This document shows, one piece after another, positions 50,710 to 59,814 of a stretch of DNA of 64,000 nucleotides (its first letter is position 1; each line of letters begins with the position of its first letter). The stretch is from Candidatus Peribacter sp. Its GTDB lineage: Bacteria > Patescibacteriota > Gracilibacteria > Peribacterales > Peribacteraceae. The notes beneath the pieces were generated by a model. It was not told where the DNA came from. It saw only the letters and a list, made by a program, of their open reading frames with translations, and ran no database searches. The position numbers and the translations under genes are program-made. The stretch spans positions 1 to 64,000 of the forward strand of contig JABIBA010000009.1 of the NCBI GenBank assembly GCA_018652955.1. The letters run 5' to 3'.

Positions 50710-52125
50710 TTACGCTGAGTACCCAGCAGCTTCTGCTTCTTTTTCGTCTTTAAAGTACACACGCTTTTCTTCTTTGATCTTCTTTCCTCCAGCGCTGTCT
50801 ATAGAGTAGTACTTCTTACCAGAAGAGCTAGCGACGAAGGCTGCATCAGGAGCGTCTCCAACATCGAGGCTGAGTTGCTCAGCTTCTTTTTCTTCTTTCT
50901 TAGCTTTTGGCTTCTCTTCTTTTTCAGCTTTTTCTTCTTTCTTAGCTTTTGGCTTCTCTTCTTCAGCTTTAGCCTTTTCTTCTTCTTCAGCTGCTTGCTC
51001 TGCCTTAATACGAGCAAGAGTTTCTTTATCGATAGGGAGAAGTGCTTTTACAGAGAGTCCGATACGGCGCTCATCAATATCAATATTGATTACCTGTGCA
51101 TCGATCTTCTGACCAATAGTAAGTGCTTGTGATGGGTCTTCGATCTTTGTGTGTGCAAGCTCTGTAAGGTGCACTAGACCGTTGATGTCCTTCTCTAGGC
51201 GGAGGAATGCTCCGTAGTCTGCAAAGCGAACTACAGAACCTGTTACCTGCTTTCCTACAGGGTAACGCTCTGCGATCTCTTCCCATGGGTCTTTTGTAAG
51301 TTGCTTAATAGAAAGGCTAAGTTTGTCTCCTTCGAGACCGATAACCTTAACGCGAACCTTGTCACCTACGTGTGCGTGCTCTGATGGGTTCTTTACGTGT
51401 CCCCAAGCGATCTCAGAGATGTGTACGAGTCCTTCGAGTCCATCGAATGCAACGAATACTCCAAACTTCACAATACCGGTAACTAAACCATCTTTCTCGT
51501 CACCAATAGTGAGAGACTCAAGAGATTTCGATCGCTCTTCAGCCATAGCTTCACGTTCTGACACAACGATCTTTCCTGCTTCTTCATCCATGGTAATAAT
51601 CTTTACCGTGAAGTTGTGACCGATGTACTTCGCAAGTCGTGAGATAATCTCACTGCTGTCTGCATTGTTTACACGAGGGTAGTGCATTGGTGCCAATTGG
51701 CTTACAGGCAAGAATGTTCGGATACCATCGATGTTAGAGAGAAGTCCTCCCTTGTTTGCTTCCTGAGCAACGAACTTCATAGTTCCTTCTGTGTCGACAA
51801 GTTCGTGGAACCTATCCCATGCTTTTTGCTGACTCGCCATACGTAGGCTGAGCACAATCATTCCTTCGTCGTTTTCATCCTCTAGTACAAGAGCGGTAAC
51901 CTCATCTCCAACCTTAAGTTCTCTGAAGGTATTAAAAGAGTCTCGAAGCTCGCGCCCAGAAACAATACCAACAGCAATTCCGTTAATATCAATAAGGAGT
52001 TTGTTCTTTCCACGGAAGACAACTTTTCCATCTACAGATTCTCCAGGGCGTACTCTAAGAGGTTCTGGAGCTTCTGCGAGAAGCTTGTCCATAAGGTCTG
52101 ATTTTTGTGCGGTAGCATTAGCCAT
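50710..52125 (-). CDS. rpsA: 30S ribosomal protein S1-like, four S1 domains
   Basis: S1 helps load mRNA on the 30S subunit. Four S1 OB-fold repeats are visible. The third (VTGIVKFGVFVAFDGLEGLVHISEIAWGHVKNP) and fourth (VVRFADYGAFLRLEKDINGLVHLTEL) are canonical. The tail is low-complexity Lys/Glu/Ala (EEKPKAKKEEKAEKEEKPKAKKEEK) ending in a short Gly/Lys/Tyr-containing segment. Four domains are fewer than the six in enterobacteria but usual in many phyla. The start MANATAQKSD is preferred over the earlier ATG. A structured leader precedes it. Confidence 0.9.
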   Translation of the reverse strand: MANATAQKSDLMDKLLAEAPEPLRVRPGESVDGKVVFRGKNKLLIDINGIAVGIVSGRELRDSFNTFRELKVGDEVTALVLEDENDEGMIVLSLRMASQQKAWDRFHELVDTEGTMKFVAQEANKGGLLSNIDGIRTFLPVSQLAPMHYPRVNNADSSEIISRLAKYIGHNFTVKIITMDEEAGKIVVSEREAMAEERSKSLESLTIGDEKDGLVTGIVKFGVFVAFDGLEGLVHISEIAWGHVKNPSEHAHVGDKVRVKVIGLEGDKLSLSIKQLTKDPWEEIAERYPVGKQVTGSVVRFADYGAFLRLEKDINGLVHLTELAHTKIEDPSQALTIGQKIDAQVINIDIDERRIGLSVKALLPIDKETLARIKAEQAAEEEEKAKAEEEKPKAKKEEKAEKEEKPKAKKEEKEAEQLSLDVGDAPDAAFVASSSGKKYYSIDSAGGKKIKEEKRVYFKDEKEAEAAGYSA

Positions 52126-52143
52126 AGTAAATAGGGGGTGCAA

Positions 52144-52238
52144 GTGGGAGTAAGTAGGAGGGGGTGTTCTGGATGCCCTTGCACGAGCAACAGGCCAGAA
52201 TTCGCTCCTAATATCCCATTAGAGCCCTAATAGGTCAA
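52144..52238 (-). promoter_or_regulatory. rpsA promoter and leader hairpin
   Basis: On the minus strand TTGACC (52238-52233), 17-nt spacer and GATATT (52215-52210) form a promoter. The transcript would carry a leader of ~80 nt with a nested hairpin: TTCTGG/CCAGAA (52200-52167) enclosing TTGC-TCGT-GCAA. The rest is C/T-rich (CCCCCTCCTACTTACTCCC) with no Shine-Dalgarno. A hairpin before S1 could be an autoregulatory site, which is inference. Confidence 0.6.
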
Positions 52239-52261
52239 GAATATAGCTTAGAATCTTACGT

Positions 52262-52966
52262 TTAGATCTGTACCGGCGATGTATTTAAGTCTTTAGGCAG
52301 CTTTTGCTCCTGACTTGTCGTTGGGTTGTATATCTCGTAATACATCTCAATAAGCTCCATTGTACTTAGACGACGCGTTGAAAGCCCGATATTACGCAGG
52401 CCTGCATCTACGAGGTTTACACGGTCCTTAAGCTTTGATGCTTTCTCATTGAAGTACTTTCGGTGGTAGGTGATTTTAGCCTTAGAGTCATCGATACCAA
52501 TCCAAGAGAAGAACTGTGAGAGAGGGGATTTCTTTTCTTCAGTATCATCTAAAGGTACTACAACTAGGAATCGTTTTTGCATAATGTCTGCAACCTCAAC
52601 AATCTTTTCTACAAAGAGTCCATAGCTTTCTGTTTGCTCTCGCAGCAAGTCGTTATCTTGGACAGCAGCCTTTTGGCGAATTTGCTCGATGTATGGATCA
52701 ATATTTACCTTAGTAGAGCGAATAACAATTTGTAGTGGGAAGGTGAGGGTATTTATAAATGATTCGTACCCTGCAATGATTCCTTGCTGCTCTGTTTCAC
52801 TTTTTAGGTTAAAGTTGAGCGTTTCCACTTCGAGCACAGCACGGAGTCCACCTTTCTTAAGGAGTACGGTGTCGTTGCGAATTTCAGAGATCGGAACGAA
52901 CCTTTGTGTTGCGATCTTCTTGTTACGCTTACGCCTGCGAACGAGATTGTTTTTCTTCTTAGGCAT
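52262..52966 (-). CDS. TraC-like/VirB4 N-terminal domain protein (T4SS-associated)
   Basis: The sequence begins with a very basic segment (PKKKNNLVRRRKRNKKI), then QRFVPISEIRNDTVLLKKGGLRAVLEVETLNFNLKSETEQQGIIAGYESFINTLTFPLQIVIRSTKVN. This matches the N-terminal TraC-like domain of conjugative VirB4 ATPases. The ATPase domain itself is absent, so the protein is either a stand-alone domain or works with a separate ATPase. Its start overlaps the PrgI gene by 8 bases, the usual PrgI-TraC pairing. Confidence 0.8.
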   Translation of the reverse strand: MPKKKNNLVRRRKRNKKIATQRFVPISEIRNDTVLLKKGGLRAVLEVETLNFNLKSETEQQGIIAGYESFINTLTFPLQIVIRSTKVNIDPYIEQIRQKAAVQDNDLLREQTESYGLFVEKIVEVADIMQKRFLVVVPLDDTEEKKSPLSQFFSWIGIDDSKAKITYHRKYFNEKASKLKDRVNLVDAGLRNIGLSTRRLSTMELIEMYYEIYNPTTSQEQKLPKDLNTSPVQI

Positions 52967-53552
52967 GGGAAGGTGGAGGAGTAATGTCGCGCATCAAGCC
53001 GCCTCCGAATGAGTCGACATTTTTTTCTGGAGGTGCAATGTCATCAACCGGCTTCTTACGTTTTTCTGCTTGAACGCGACCGGGGTTAACAGGCTTTTTT
53101 GTCTCAGTAGTTTCATTTTCTGGTGGTCCTTGATCGAGTAACTTACTAAGCTCTTCGATCTGTGTTTCTCCTTTCTGTTGTGACTTCTTTGCAATTGCTG
53201 GATCTTTACTTTTTGTCTTAGGCTTTGTCACTATGTTGATGTAGATCCCTTGGCGAGGCATCCATATTCGTCTGGATGGCTTATCAATTTTCTCTATAGA
53301 AAGAAGCATGATGCGCAGTAGCGAGATGCCGTTAATCTTTACAAAAGAAAAGACGATTCCAATCCCAGCTGGAATCCACGCAATAGAAGTTTGTAATCCA
53401 GAGATGGGACCACTTGCTTTCATTGCAGCCCATATTGCGTAACTGATCCCTGTAGAGATCATAACGATCATAATCTGGCGTAGCGTGATGGGACCGATAA
53501 TTCGGTCTTCTACGTACACGTTCTGCGGAATTTTGACGGGGTCTATAGCCAT
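52959..53552 (-). CDS. PrgI-family membrane protein (T4SS-associated)
   Basis: KIPQNVYVEDRIIGPITLRQIMIVMISTGISYAIWAAMKASG is the PrgI signature with its first membrane helix. A second helix (LQTSIAWIPAGIGIVFSFVKINGISL) follows, and then RRIWMPRQGIYINIV. The C-terminal ~90 residues are polar, Lys/Pro/Glu-rich. PrgI (VirB3-like) sits in the inner-membrane complex of conjugative systems. TATAAT overlaps a 10-bp inverted repeat upstream, with a leader of about 25-30 nt. Confidence 0.85.
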   Translation of the reverse strand: MAIDPVKIPQNVYVEDRIIGPITLRQIMIVMISTGISYAIWAAMKASGPISGLQTSIAWIPAGIGIVFSFVKINGISLLRIMLLSIEKIDKPSRRIWMPRQGIYINIVTKPKTKSKDPAIAKKSQQKGETQIEELSKLLDQGPPENETTETKKPVNPGRVQAEKRKKPVDDIAPPEKNVDSFGGGLMRDITPPPSHA

Positions 53553-53583
53553 GGATATTTGTTTTAGGTAATTCTTATGATTA

Positions 53584-53635
53584 TAGCATATTTTCCCCTT
53601 CCTTAGTACGAAGGGAAGTTGACCAATATGCTATT
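53584..53635. promoter_or_regulatory. Inverted repeat embracing the prgI -10 box
   Basis: ATAGCATATT (53584-53593) and AATATGCTAT (53626-53635) form perfect 10-bp arms around a 32-nt loop that contains a smaller stem-like pair (CCTT/AAGG). On the minus strand the second arm runs into the TATAAT of the prgI promoter. It may be an operator, or the clpC terminator without a T-run. Confidence 0.6.
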
Positions 53636-53641
53636 TATTGC

Positions 53642-56263
53642 TTATTTAGACTCTTTTTTGCCGGCTGCAGTTTCTTCTTGAATAGGTGCTTTAACGGCTA
53701 GTCGTGATTTTCGCTCTCCATGGAGGAAATCGAGCTTATCCTTACCCTTTTTGACTATGCTGATCACGTCTCCTTCCTCGAAGATGCCTTTGAGTATATG
53801 TTCGGCTATCTCGTCCTCAATACGGTCCTGAATGACACGTCTGACGGGCCTAGCACCGTATTCTGGGTCAAATCCAAGCTCTCCCAATAGATTGATTGCC
53901 TTCTGGTCGATCTCGATAGAGAAGCCTTTCTCTTTAAGGCGAACCTCAAGCATGTCGAGGTGCATCTTAACAATCTTACGAATGGAGTGCTGGTCGAGTG
54001 CATTAAAGACCATAATGTGATCGATACGGTTGATGAACTCTGGGCGCAAATGCTCTTTGAGTTCTGCGGTTACCTCTTTGCACTTTTCTTCGTATGCCTT
54101 TTCTTCTGCAACGGCGTCTTCTTCGAGTTTGAAACCAATCTTTGCAGCCTGCTTTGTAAGCTTGTCTGCACCGATGTTACTGGTCATAACAATAACAGTG
54201 TTTCTAAAGTCGACTTGCTTTCCTGAGGCATCTGTAAGAACTCCGTCTTCAAGAATCTGTAGAAGAATGTTGAAGAACTCTGGGTGTGCCTTTTCGATCT
54301 CATCGAAGAGAACTACTGAGTACGGCTTGCGGCGCACAGCTTCTGTAAGCTGACCACCTTCTTCGTATCCGACATATCCTGCTGTAGCTCCAACAAGACG
54401 AGACACGTTGTGCTTTTCCATGAACTCAGACATATCAATTTTGATCAGTGCATCTTCGCGGTTGAATACTTCTGTAGCAATAGTGCGCACTAGCTCTGTC
54501 TTACCAACTCCCGTAGGACCAAGGAAGAGGAAAGAACCAATTGGTCGCTTCTGGTCACCGATACCAATACGGCTACGCCTAATAGCTCTCGCAACCTTCT
54601 TGATAGCATCGTCTTGTCCGACAACTTGCTTTCGCATAAGTAGTTCAAGGTTTTGGAGTTTCTTACGATCAGATTTCAAAAGTTTTGTTACAGGAATTCC
54701 TGTCATGCGACCGATAACGTGTGCGATGTCATCGCTATCAATTTTGAGGGGAGTGCGCTTGTCTCCATCGGCTGCTGCACGCAACTCGCTAATCTTTTCT
54801 TGAAGCACCTGCTGTTCTTGCTTCAGCTTAAGTGCTGTGTGGTACTTCTGCTCTTTTACCGCAGACTGCTGCTTGGCAACGAGCTTTTCTAGCTTGTCTT
54901 CGTGTTTCTTAAGTTCTGGATCTGCATCCATCTGTTGAAGACTGCGACCTGCAGCTGCTTCATCGAGAACGTCGATAGCTTTGTCTGGTAGGAAGCGGTC
55001 TGAGATGTATCGCTTACTAAGCGTTACAGAAGCCTCTAGTGCTTCGTCAGTAATCTCTAGGTTATGGAACTCTTCAAACCCTTTACGGATACCCTTGAGG
55101 ATCTCAATAGAGTCTTCTGAAGTTGGTTCAGGGACCGAGATAGATTGGAATCTACGCTCAAGCGCACGGTCTTTTTCGATTGTTCGATATTCATCGAGTG
55201 TTGTTGCCCCAATAACCTGGATAGCTCCACGAGAGAGGGCAGGCTTTAGAATGTTTGCAGCATCGAGTGACCCTTCGGCAGATCCTGCTCCTACTACTGT
55301 GTGGATTTCATCGATAAAGAGAATGATCTCATTTTCGCTTTGCAAAGCCTCTTTGATGATGTCATCAAAACGCTGTTCAAATTCTCCACGGTACTTTGTT
55401 CCTGCAATTAGAGAACCCATGTTCAGTACGAGTACACGTTTGTTCTTTAGTGAACTTGGGACATTTCCATCGTTGATAAGCTGTGCAAGTCCTTCGACTA
55501 TCGCCGTCTTACCAACACCTGGTTCTCCAATAAGGACAGGGTTGTTTTTAGTTTTACGATTGAGGATGTGCACAACGCGTTCAATCTCTCCATCACGTCC
55601 AATGATTGGATCAAGTTTCTTTTCTTTTGCACGTTCAATCAAATCATCTGTGAAGTAGTCGAGCACTGGCGTCTTGCTTTTTCCGTCAGCCTTTTGCTTC
55701 TTTAGTGCTTCTGGATCTGCAGAGGGCATACCATTTTGCATTCCAACAATTGCACCCTGCAATCCTTGGAAGAATGACTCTAGTGATTGCTCCATGTTAC
55801 GACCCTGAGATTTAAACTGAGAGATCTGCCCAAACATTTCTTCTACATGTGTTTTCAAGTCTTCTGGCTCTACTTGCATCTGTTCGAGTAGTACGGTTGC
55901 TGCATTCTTTCCTGTAGATACGAGAGAGTGCAGAAGGTGCTCTGTTCCAACATTTGCATGGCGGAACTTGTGAGCGGTAATCACACTCTGTTCAATAACG
56001 TTATGAAGGTATGTAGATAGTCCGTGCTTAATATGTTTCCCTTCAACGCTCGGTGACTTCATTGACTTAAGAAGTATGCGAACGTTTTCCTGTGTAACTC
56101 CTGCACCGGTAAAGATAGAGAATCCCAAAGACTTTGGGATACTAAGGAGACCAAGCAATAAGTGCTCGGTACCAATATAGTTACTCTTCATGTTCTTTGC
56201 TTCTTGCTCTGCGATTTGCAGTGCGAGTTTAGCGTTGGGAGTAAAGCGATCGAAGGGGTGCAT
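53642..56263 (-). CDS. clpC: ATP-dependent Clp protease ATP-binding subunit ClpC
   Basis: ClpC unfolds substrates and feeds them to ClpP. Two Clp_N repeats (FTPNAKLALQIAEQEAKNMKSNYIGTEHLLLGLL; FRHANVGTEHLLHSLV) cover residues 1-145. AAA1 has GEPGVGKTA (near 245) and IILFIDEIHTVVGAG. A coiled-coil middle region follows. AAA2 has FLGPTGVGKTELVRT (near 580), and an IGF loop (AAKIGFKLEED) suits ClpP docking. The 873 residues are slightly long. A CIRCE site upstream puts it under HrcA control. Confidence 0.95.
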   Translation of the reverse strand: MHPFDRFTPNAKLALQIAEQEAKNMKSNYIGTEHLLLGLLSIPKSLGFSIFTGAGVTQENVRILLKSMKSPSVEGKHIKHGLSTYLHNVIEQSVITAHKFRHANVGTEHLLHSLVSTGKNAATVLLEQMQVEPEDLKTHVEEMFGQISQFKSQGRNMEQSLESFFQGLQGAIVGMQNGMPSADPEALKKQKADGKSKTPVLDYFTDDLIERAKEKKLDPIIGRDGEIERVVHILNRKTKNNPVLIGEPGVGKTAIVEGLAQLINDGNVPSSLKNKRVLVLNMGSLIAGTKYRGEFEQRFDDIIKEALQSENEIILFIDEIHTVVGAGSAEGSLDAANILKPALSRGAIQVIGATTLDEYRTIEKDRALERRFQSISVPEPTSEDSIEILKGIRKGFEEFHNLEITDEALEASVTLSKRYISDRFLPDKAIDVLDEAAAGRSLQQMDADPELKKHEDKLEKLVAKQQSAVKEQKYHTALKLKQEQQVLQEKISELRAAADGDKRTPLKIDSDDIAHVIGRMTGIPVTKLLKSDRKKLQNLELLMRKQVVGQDDAIKKVARAIRRSRIGIGDQKRPIGSFLFLGPTGVGKTELVRTIATEVFNREDALIKIDMSEFMEKHNVSRLVGATAGYVGYEEGGQLTEAVRRKPYSVVLFDEIEKAHPEFFNILLQILEDGVLTDASGKQVDFRNTVIVMTSNIGADKLTKQAAKIGFKLEEDAVAEEKAYEEKCKEVTAELKEHLRPEFINRIDHIMVFNALDQHSIRKIVKMHLDMLEVRLKEKGFSIEIDQKAINLLGELGFDPEYGARPVRRVIQDRIEDEIAEHILKGIFEEGDVISIVKKGKDKLDFLHGERKSRLAVKAPIQEETAAGKKESK

Positions 56264-56310
56264 GTGAGGAGTGGATAGTAGATAACGTTTGAACTCGATT
56301 CGAATGCGTG

Positions 56311-56337
56311 TTAGCAGTCTACTTTTTGGAGTGCTAA
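56311..56337 (-). promoter_or_regulatory. CIRCE operator of clpC
   Basis: TTAGCAGTC-N9-GAGTGCTAA on the plus strand. The right arm is perfect and the left arm has one mismatch (G for C). It lies 48 bases before the clpC ATG and matches the site before hrcA, making clpC a likely HrcA target. Confidence 0.9.
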
Positions 56338-56443
56338 CTGTCGATCAATGTTCCGATTATCTTACCAAAAAAATGCACTCCCCAACAGTTACAGAAATAG
56401 GGTAAATGTCGTGAATTACTGTATTGAAAAGTATAATTTGCTT

Positions 56444-57691
56444 TTACTTTTTCCCTCCCATTCGCCAATCTTCGAGGAAGATGGTGATGAGTGTAGTGGT
56501 CGGAACAGCAAGCATAATACCGAGAACGGGATGTACGGTGTCTGGGAAGCTTACTCCAACCAGCATTGCAAAGAGGATAGCGATAGGGGAAAGCCCTACA
56601 GCACGCTTCATAATAAGCGGTACAAGCAGGTTATTCTCACACCACTGAATAATGTAGTACACACCCATGGTTACCATTCCCATAATGAATCCTCCTTGAG
56701 TAAAGGCGATAAGCACTGCAGGGACTGCAGCGATGAACGGCCCAATAGCAGGGATAAATTCACAGATACCAGCAAGTACTGCCAGTGTCAGTGCGTATGG
56801 CATACGCAGGATAAGCAGGGCTACAAGGGTAAGTGAGAAGATCGTCAGCATCAGGAGAAGCTCTCCTCTGGCCCACTGGCCAATCTTTGAGTGCATAGCC
56901 TCGAACTTGTTGTCGACGTACACACGGTGGTCTGCAGGGAAGAATGAGCGGAACCATTGCACGATTCCTTCTTTTTCAATCTGCATGAAGAAAGCAAGTA
57001 CCAACACAATAATCATGTTAATAAAGAATCCAAAGACACCACCTGCAAGTCGGGTTGCAAAGCGGACACCGCCTTGAGCTGCACTAGAAAGGCTCTGGCC
57101 AAATTGCGCTAGTGCATCAGTAAACTGGTTGATGTTTAGGTTTTGTAGGGTAGATTTTGCAAGTCCTGTCAGACGGAGGTTCGCTTCATCTTTGACGAGT
57201 GGAAGATCTATTTGAGGGTTACTAAGGAATGCATCCACCTCTGCAGAGATGATGATGGAGATACCCTGAATTTGTTCTGCAATAATTGGAATAAATGAGA
57301 GTAGCAAAAAGAGCAGAATAAAAATCGCTAAGAAGTAGTGCAACAGAATCGCGATACCTCTTGGTACACCGTGCCGTTCCATCTTATCTACGCTAGGGTC
57401 GATGACCGCTGCAACGAATGCTGCAAGGAAGAGGAGAAGGATCTTATCGCGCAGGATATATACAAGTAATGTTCCTGCAGCTACTGCCAAAATTCCAAAC
57501 GCCGCACGCACGACACTCTGTGTAGAGATGTGCATAACTACTTCATCATGAGACTTGTGTGTTGATGGCCTTTTTACAGCCTTCTTCGTTGTTCCTTGAT
57601 CTGAGTCTTTTGCACGCTGCAAGAGTCGCTGAGCTTTTTTTCCGATGACTCGGATGGAAGTAAATGCGTTCGGATTTTTTTTAGACGGCAT
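56444..57691 (-). CDS. AI-2E family (PerM-like) transporter
   Basis: An integral membrane protein of 415 residues with about seven or eight helices. The family pattern is visible: KILLLFLAAFVAAVIDPSVDKMERHGVPRGIAILL, then FMQIEKEGIVQWFRSFFP, and ICEFIPAIGPFIAAVPAVLIA with NNLLVPLIMKRAVGLSPIAILFAMLVG. The first ~50 residues are polar (SKKNPNAFTSIRVIGKK). Members export diverse small molecules or exchange ions; AI-2 transport is not implied. The VirB2-like gene ends 12 bases upstream. Confidence 0.92.
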   Translation of the reverse strand: MPSKKNPNAFTSIRVIGKKAQRLLQRAKDSDQGTTKKAVKRPSTHKSHDEVVMHISTQSVVRAAFGILAVAAGTLLVYILRDKILLLFLAAFVAAVIDPSVDKMERHGVPRGIAILLHYFLAIFILLFLLLSFIPIIAEQIQGISIIISAEVDAFLSNPQIDLPLVKDEANLRLTGLAKSTLQNLNINQFTDALAQFGQSLSSAAQGGVRFATRLAGGVFGFFINMIIVLVLAFFMQIEKEGIVQWFRSFFPADHRVYVDNKFEAMHSKIGQWARGELLLMLTIFSLTLVALLILRMPYALTLAVLAGICEFIPAIGPFIAAVPAVLIAFTQGGFIMGMVTMGVYYIIQWCENNLLVPLIMKRAVGLSPIAILFAMLVGVSFPDTVHPVLGIMLAVPTTTLITIFLEDWRMGGKK

Positions 57692-57703
57692 GAGAAGAGG
57701 GGG

Positions 57704-58060
57704 TTAACCACCAATGGCAGAAATAATGAAGTCCATGATAAAGAAAGACGCTGCTGCCATGATGAATCCAATGATAGCCCAAGTGAGCCTATTTTTGCCA
57801 GACTCGCTACTTCCGCCTGGCAAACTTCCGATCACTATTTCGTATCCTGCAAACATAATCATCACTATTGCGATACCGGCAGAGAAGGCAAAAACGAACT
57901 GAATAGTGTGCGAAATAAAGAGCGGGATACAAAACCCTGCATTCACGATACCTTCCCTCAGGTTGCACCGATTCTGCAGAAACGTGCTATCTATTAAAGA
58001 TGGGGTCTGCGCGACTGCTCGGTTTGCAGATGTAAGAAGCGTGAAGAGGAGGTTCGTCAT
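57704..58060 (-). CDS. VirB2/TrbC-like pilin-type small membrane protein
   Basis: A signal-like N-terminus (NLLFTLLTSANRAVAQ) is followed by two hydrophobic helices (ISHTIQFVFAFSAGIAIVMIMFAGYEIVIGSLPGG and NRLTWAIIGFIMAAASFFIMDFIISAIGG). The short polar loop between them contains the SSESGKNR segment typical of the TrbC/VirB2 pilin-like family in CPR bacteria. With the TraG-, PrgI- and TraC-like proteins it suggests a type IV secretion-like apparatus. Two Cys near the N-terminus could pair. Confidence 0.8.
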   Translation of the reverse strand: MTNLLFTLLTSANRAVAQTPSLIDSTFLQNRCNLREGIVNAGFCIPLFISHTIQFVFAFSAGIAIVMIMFAGYEIVIGSLPGGSSESGKNRLTWAIIGFIMAAASFFIMDFIISAIGG

Positions 58061-58139
58061 TAGGTATATGTTGCCACATCAGGGATTCTCAGAAGCTCTT
58101 TCTGGCTTTACAAAGCTAAATATTGTTATACTACTGCCA

Positions 58140-59102
58140 ATGAAGTTTTCTTGGGATACGTATCCACGGCCCTTTGTCTGTCTTGCTCCTATGGCAGGTG
58201 TGACTGATGGATCCTACCGGCAGCTCATAAAAATGCTCGCTCCAGAAACCATTGTGTATACAGAATTTTTAAGTACAGATGCTATTCACTATGGGGCGAA
58301 GAAGACGATACAAGAGTTAGAATTTGATGCAGAGGCAGAACATCCGTTTATTGTGCAGGTGTTTGGTAAAGAGCCAGATCACTTTTTGTCAGCTGCTAAG
58401 ATTATCGAAGAGATGGGTGCAGATGGTATCGATATTAATATGGGATGCCCTGCGGCAAAAGTAGTTTCCAGTTGCCATGGGTCAGCCCTTCTAAAGAATG
58501 CAGACCTTGCTAAGCGTCTTGTTGAAGCGACAAAGAAAGAAGTTTCTATCCCTGTATCCGTAAAGACACGACTGGGTTGGGATTGTATTGATGATCTTAT
58601 TCCTTTTTGCCAAGGCCTTGTAGACGCTGGTGCAGATGCCCTTGCGATACATGGACGTACGTATGAAGGAAAGTTTGGAGGAGATGCGAACTGGGATCCT
58701 ATCTACGAATTAAAAGACAACATATCTGTTCCGGTAATCGGAAATGGAGATGTATGTACAGCACAAGATGCAGTCGACAAGATCAAAAACCTCGATGGAG
58801 TAATGGTGGGTCGAGGAACATTTGGAAACCCTTGGGTGATGAAGGATATCTGCGATGCACTTATCCATGGCAAAGAACCAGGTGAACCTACAGTGCAAAC
58901 CATCAGCTTCGAAGAGAAGATTCCATTTATCATTGATCACTGTGAACTGGCTGTAAAAGTAAAAGGCCAGAAGAGGGGAATGCTGGAGATGCGCAGACAC
59001 TTGGCCAGTTACGTCAAAGGTATAGATGGAGCATCAGACCTACGCGCACAATTGGTACGTGTTGAATCTGTAGAAGAGGTGAAGAATATCCTGTGCTCTT
59101 AA
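58140..59102 (+). CDS. tRNA-dihydrouridine synthase
   Basis: Dus reduces uridine in the tRNA D-loop with FMN and NADPH. The true start is MKFSWDTYPRPFVCLAPMAGVTDG (58140), supported by TATACT 7 nt upstream. The ORF-track extension overlaps the VirB2-like gene. Motifs: PFIVQVFGKEPDH, GIDINMGCPAAKVVSSCHGSALL (active-site Cys is the second Cys), SVKTRLGW, ALAIHGRTYEGKFGGDANWDPI, and VMVGRGTFGNPWV. The length of 320 is normal. The subfamily (DusA/B/C) cannot be told. Confidence 0.94.
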   Translation: MKFSWDTYPRPFVCLAPMAGVTDGSYRQLIKMLAPETIVYTEFLSTDAIHYGAKKTIQELEFDAEAEHPFIVQVFGKEPDHFLSAAKIIEEMGADGIDINMGCPAAKVVSSCHGSALLKNADLAKRLVEATKKEVSIPVSVKTRLGWDCIDDLIPFCQGLVDAGADALAIHGRTYEGKFGGDANWDPIYELKDNISVPVIGNGDVCTAQDAVDKIKNLDGVMVGRGTFGNPWVMKDICDALIHGKEPGEPTVQTISFEEKIPFIIDHCELAVKVKGQKRGMLEMRRHLASYVKGIDGASDLRAQLVRVESVEEVKNILCS

Positions 59103-59800
59103 ACTGCGACGCGAATTCCAGGTCCCATGCTTGGGCTGATAGAAATCGTCTGGATGTACTCACCCTTAATTCCTACAGGCTGAGCATCTTTGATTTCTGA
59201 GAGGATCACTTCGAGGTTTTCTTTGAGCTTGTCTGCACCAAAGGAAACTTTTCCGAATACAGCGTGGATGATTCCTTGCTTATCCATTTTGCACTCGATA
59301 CGTCCTTTCTTAAGTTCGTCGATAGCTTTAGCAAAGTCCGGTGTTACTGTTCCTGCTTTCGGGTTAGGCATAAGCCCTCGTTGTCCGAGAGTCTTTGCAA
59401 CCTTACCAAGCTGTTTCATGACATCAGGAGTAGCAACGGCGATATCAAATTCGATCTTCTCCTGTTCGACTGCTGCGAGAAGTTCTGTGATTCCTGCGAT
59501 ATCCGCACCTGCCTTTTTAGCGGCCTCTGCTTGGTCGTCTTTTACGAATGCAGCGATACGTACTTTTTTACCTGTTCCATGTGGAAGAGCAACAGTTGTA
59601 CGCACAAGCTGGTCTGCCTGAGCTGTATCTGCATTGATCTTAATGTGGATCTCAGCAGTTGCATCGAACTTTACAGTGCTTAGCTTCGGTAAAAGATCAC
59701 ACGCTTCTGCAACTGTATAGATTTTTCCTTCTTCGGTAAGCTTGAGTTTTTCCTCGTACTTTTTACCGTGTGCACGAGCGATTGGAGATGCTTTCGTCAT
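59099..59800 (-). CDS. rplA: 50S ribosomal protein L1
   Basis: Part of the L1 stalk that moves E-site tRNA. KYEEKLKLTEEGKIYTVAEACDLL, VRTTVALPHGTGKKVRIAAF, LGQRGLMPNPKAGTVTPD and GKVSFGADKLKENLEVI are characteristic. It is 233 residues, as expected. Unusually, it is separated from rplK by a membrane-protein gene. A GTGGGAG/CGTTAGCACCAC hairpin in the leader resembles an L1-binding site. Confidence 0.95.
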   Translation of the reverse strand: MTKASPIARAHGKKYEEKLKLTEEGKIYTVAEACDLLPKLSTVKFDATAEIHIKINADTAQADQLVRTTVALPHGTGKKVRIAAFVKDDQAEAAKKAGADIAGITELLAAVEQEKIEFDIAVATPDVMKQLGKVAKTLGQRGLMPNPKAGTVTPDFAKAIDELKKGRIECKMDKQGIIHAVFGKVSFGADKLKENLEVILSEIKDAQPVGIKGEYIQTISISPSMGPGIRVAV

Positions 59801-59814
59801 AAGTTATAGGGGAA

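Noticed and set aside
54981-55658. 225-aa ORF antisense to clpC
   Set aside because: Low-complexity Ser/Arg translation opposite a conserved gene.
56348-56836. 162-aa plus-strand ORF over the clpC promoter and AI-2E gene
   Set aside because: Antisense to the well-supported AI-2E transporter, with no family features.
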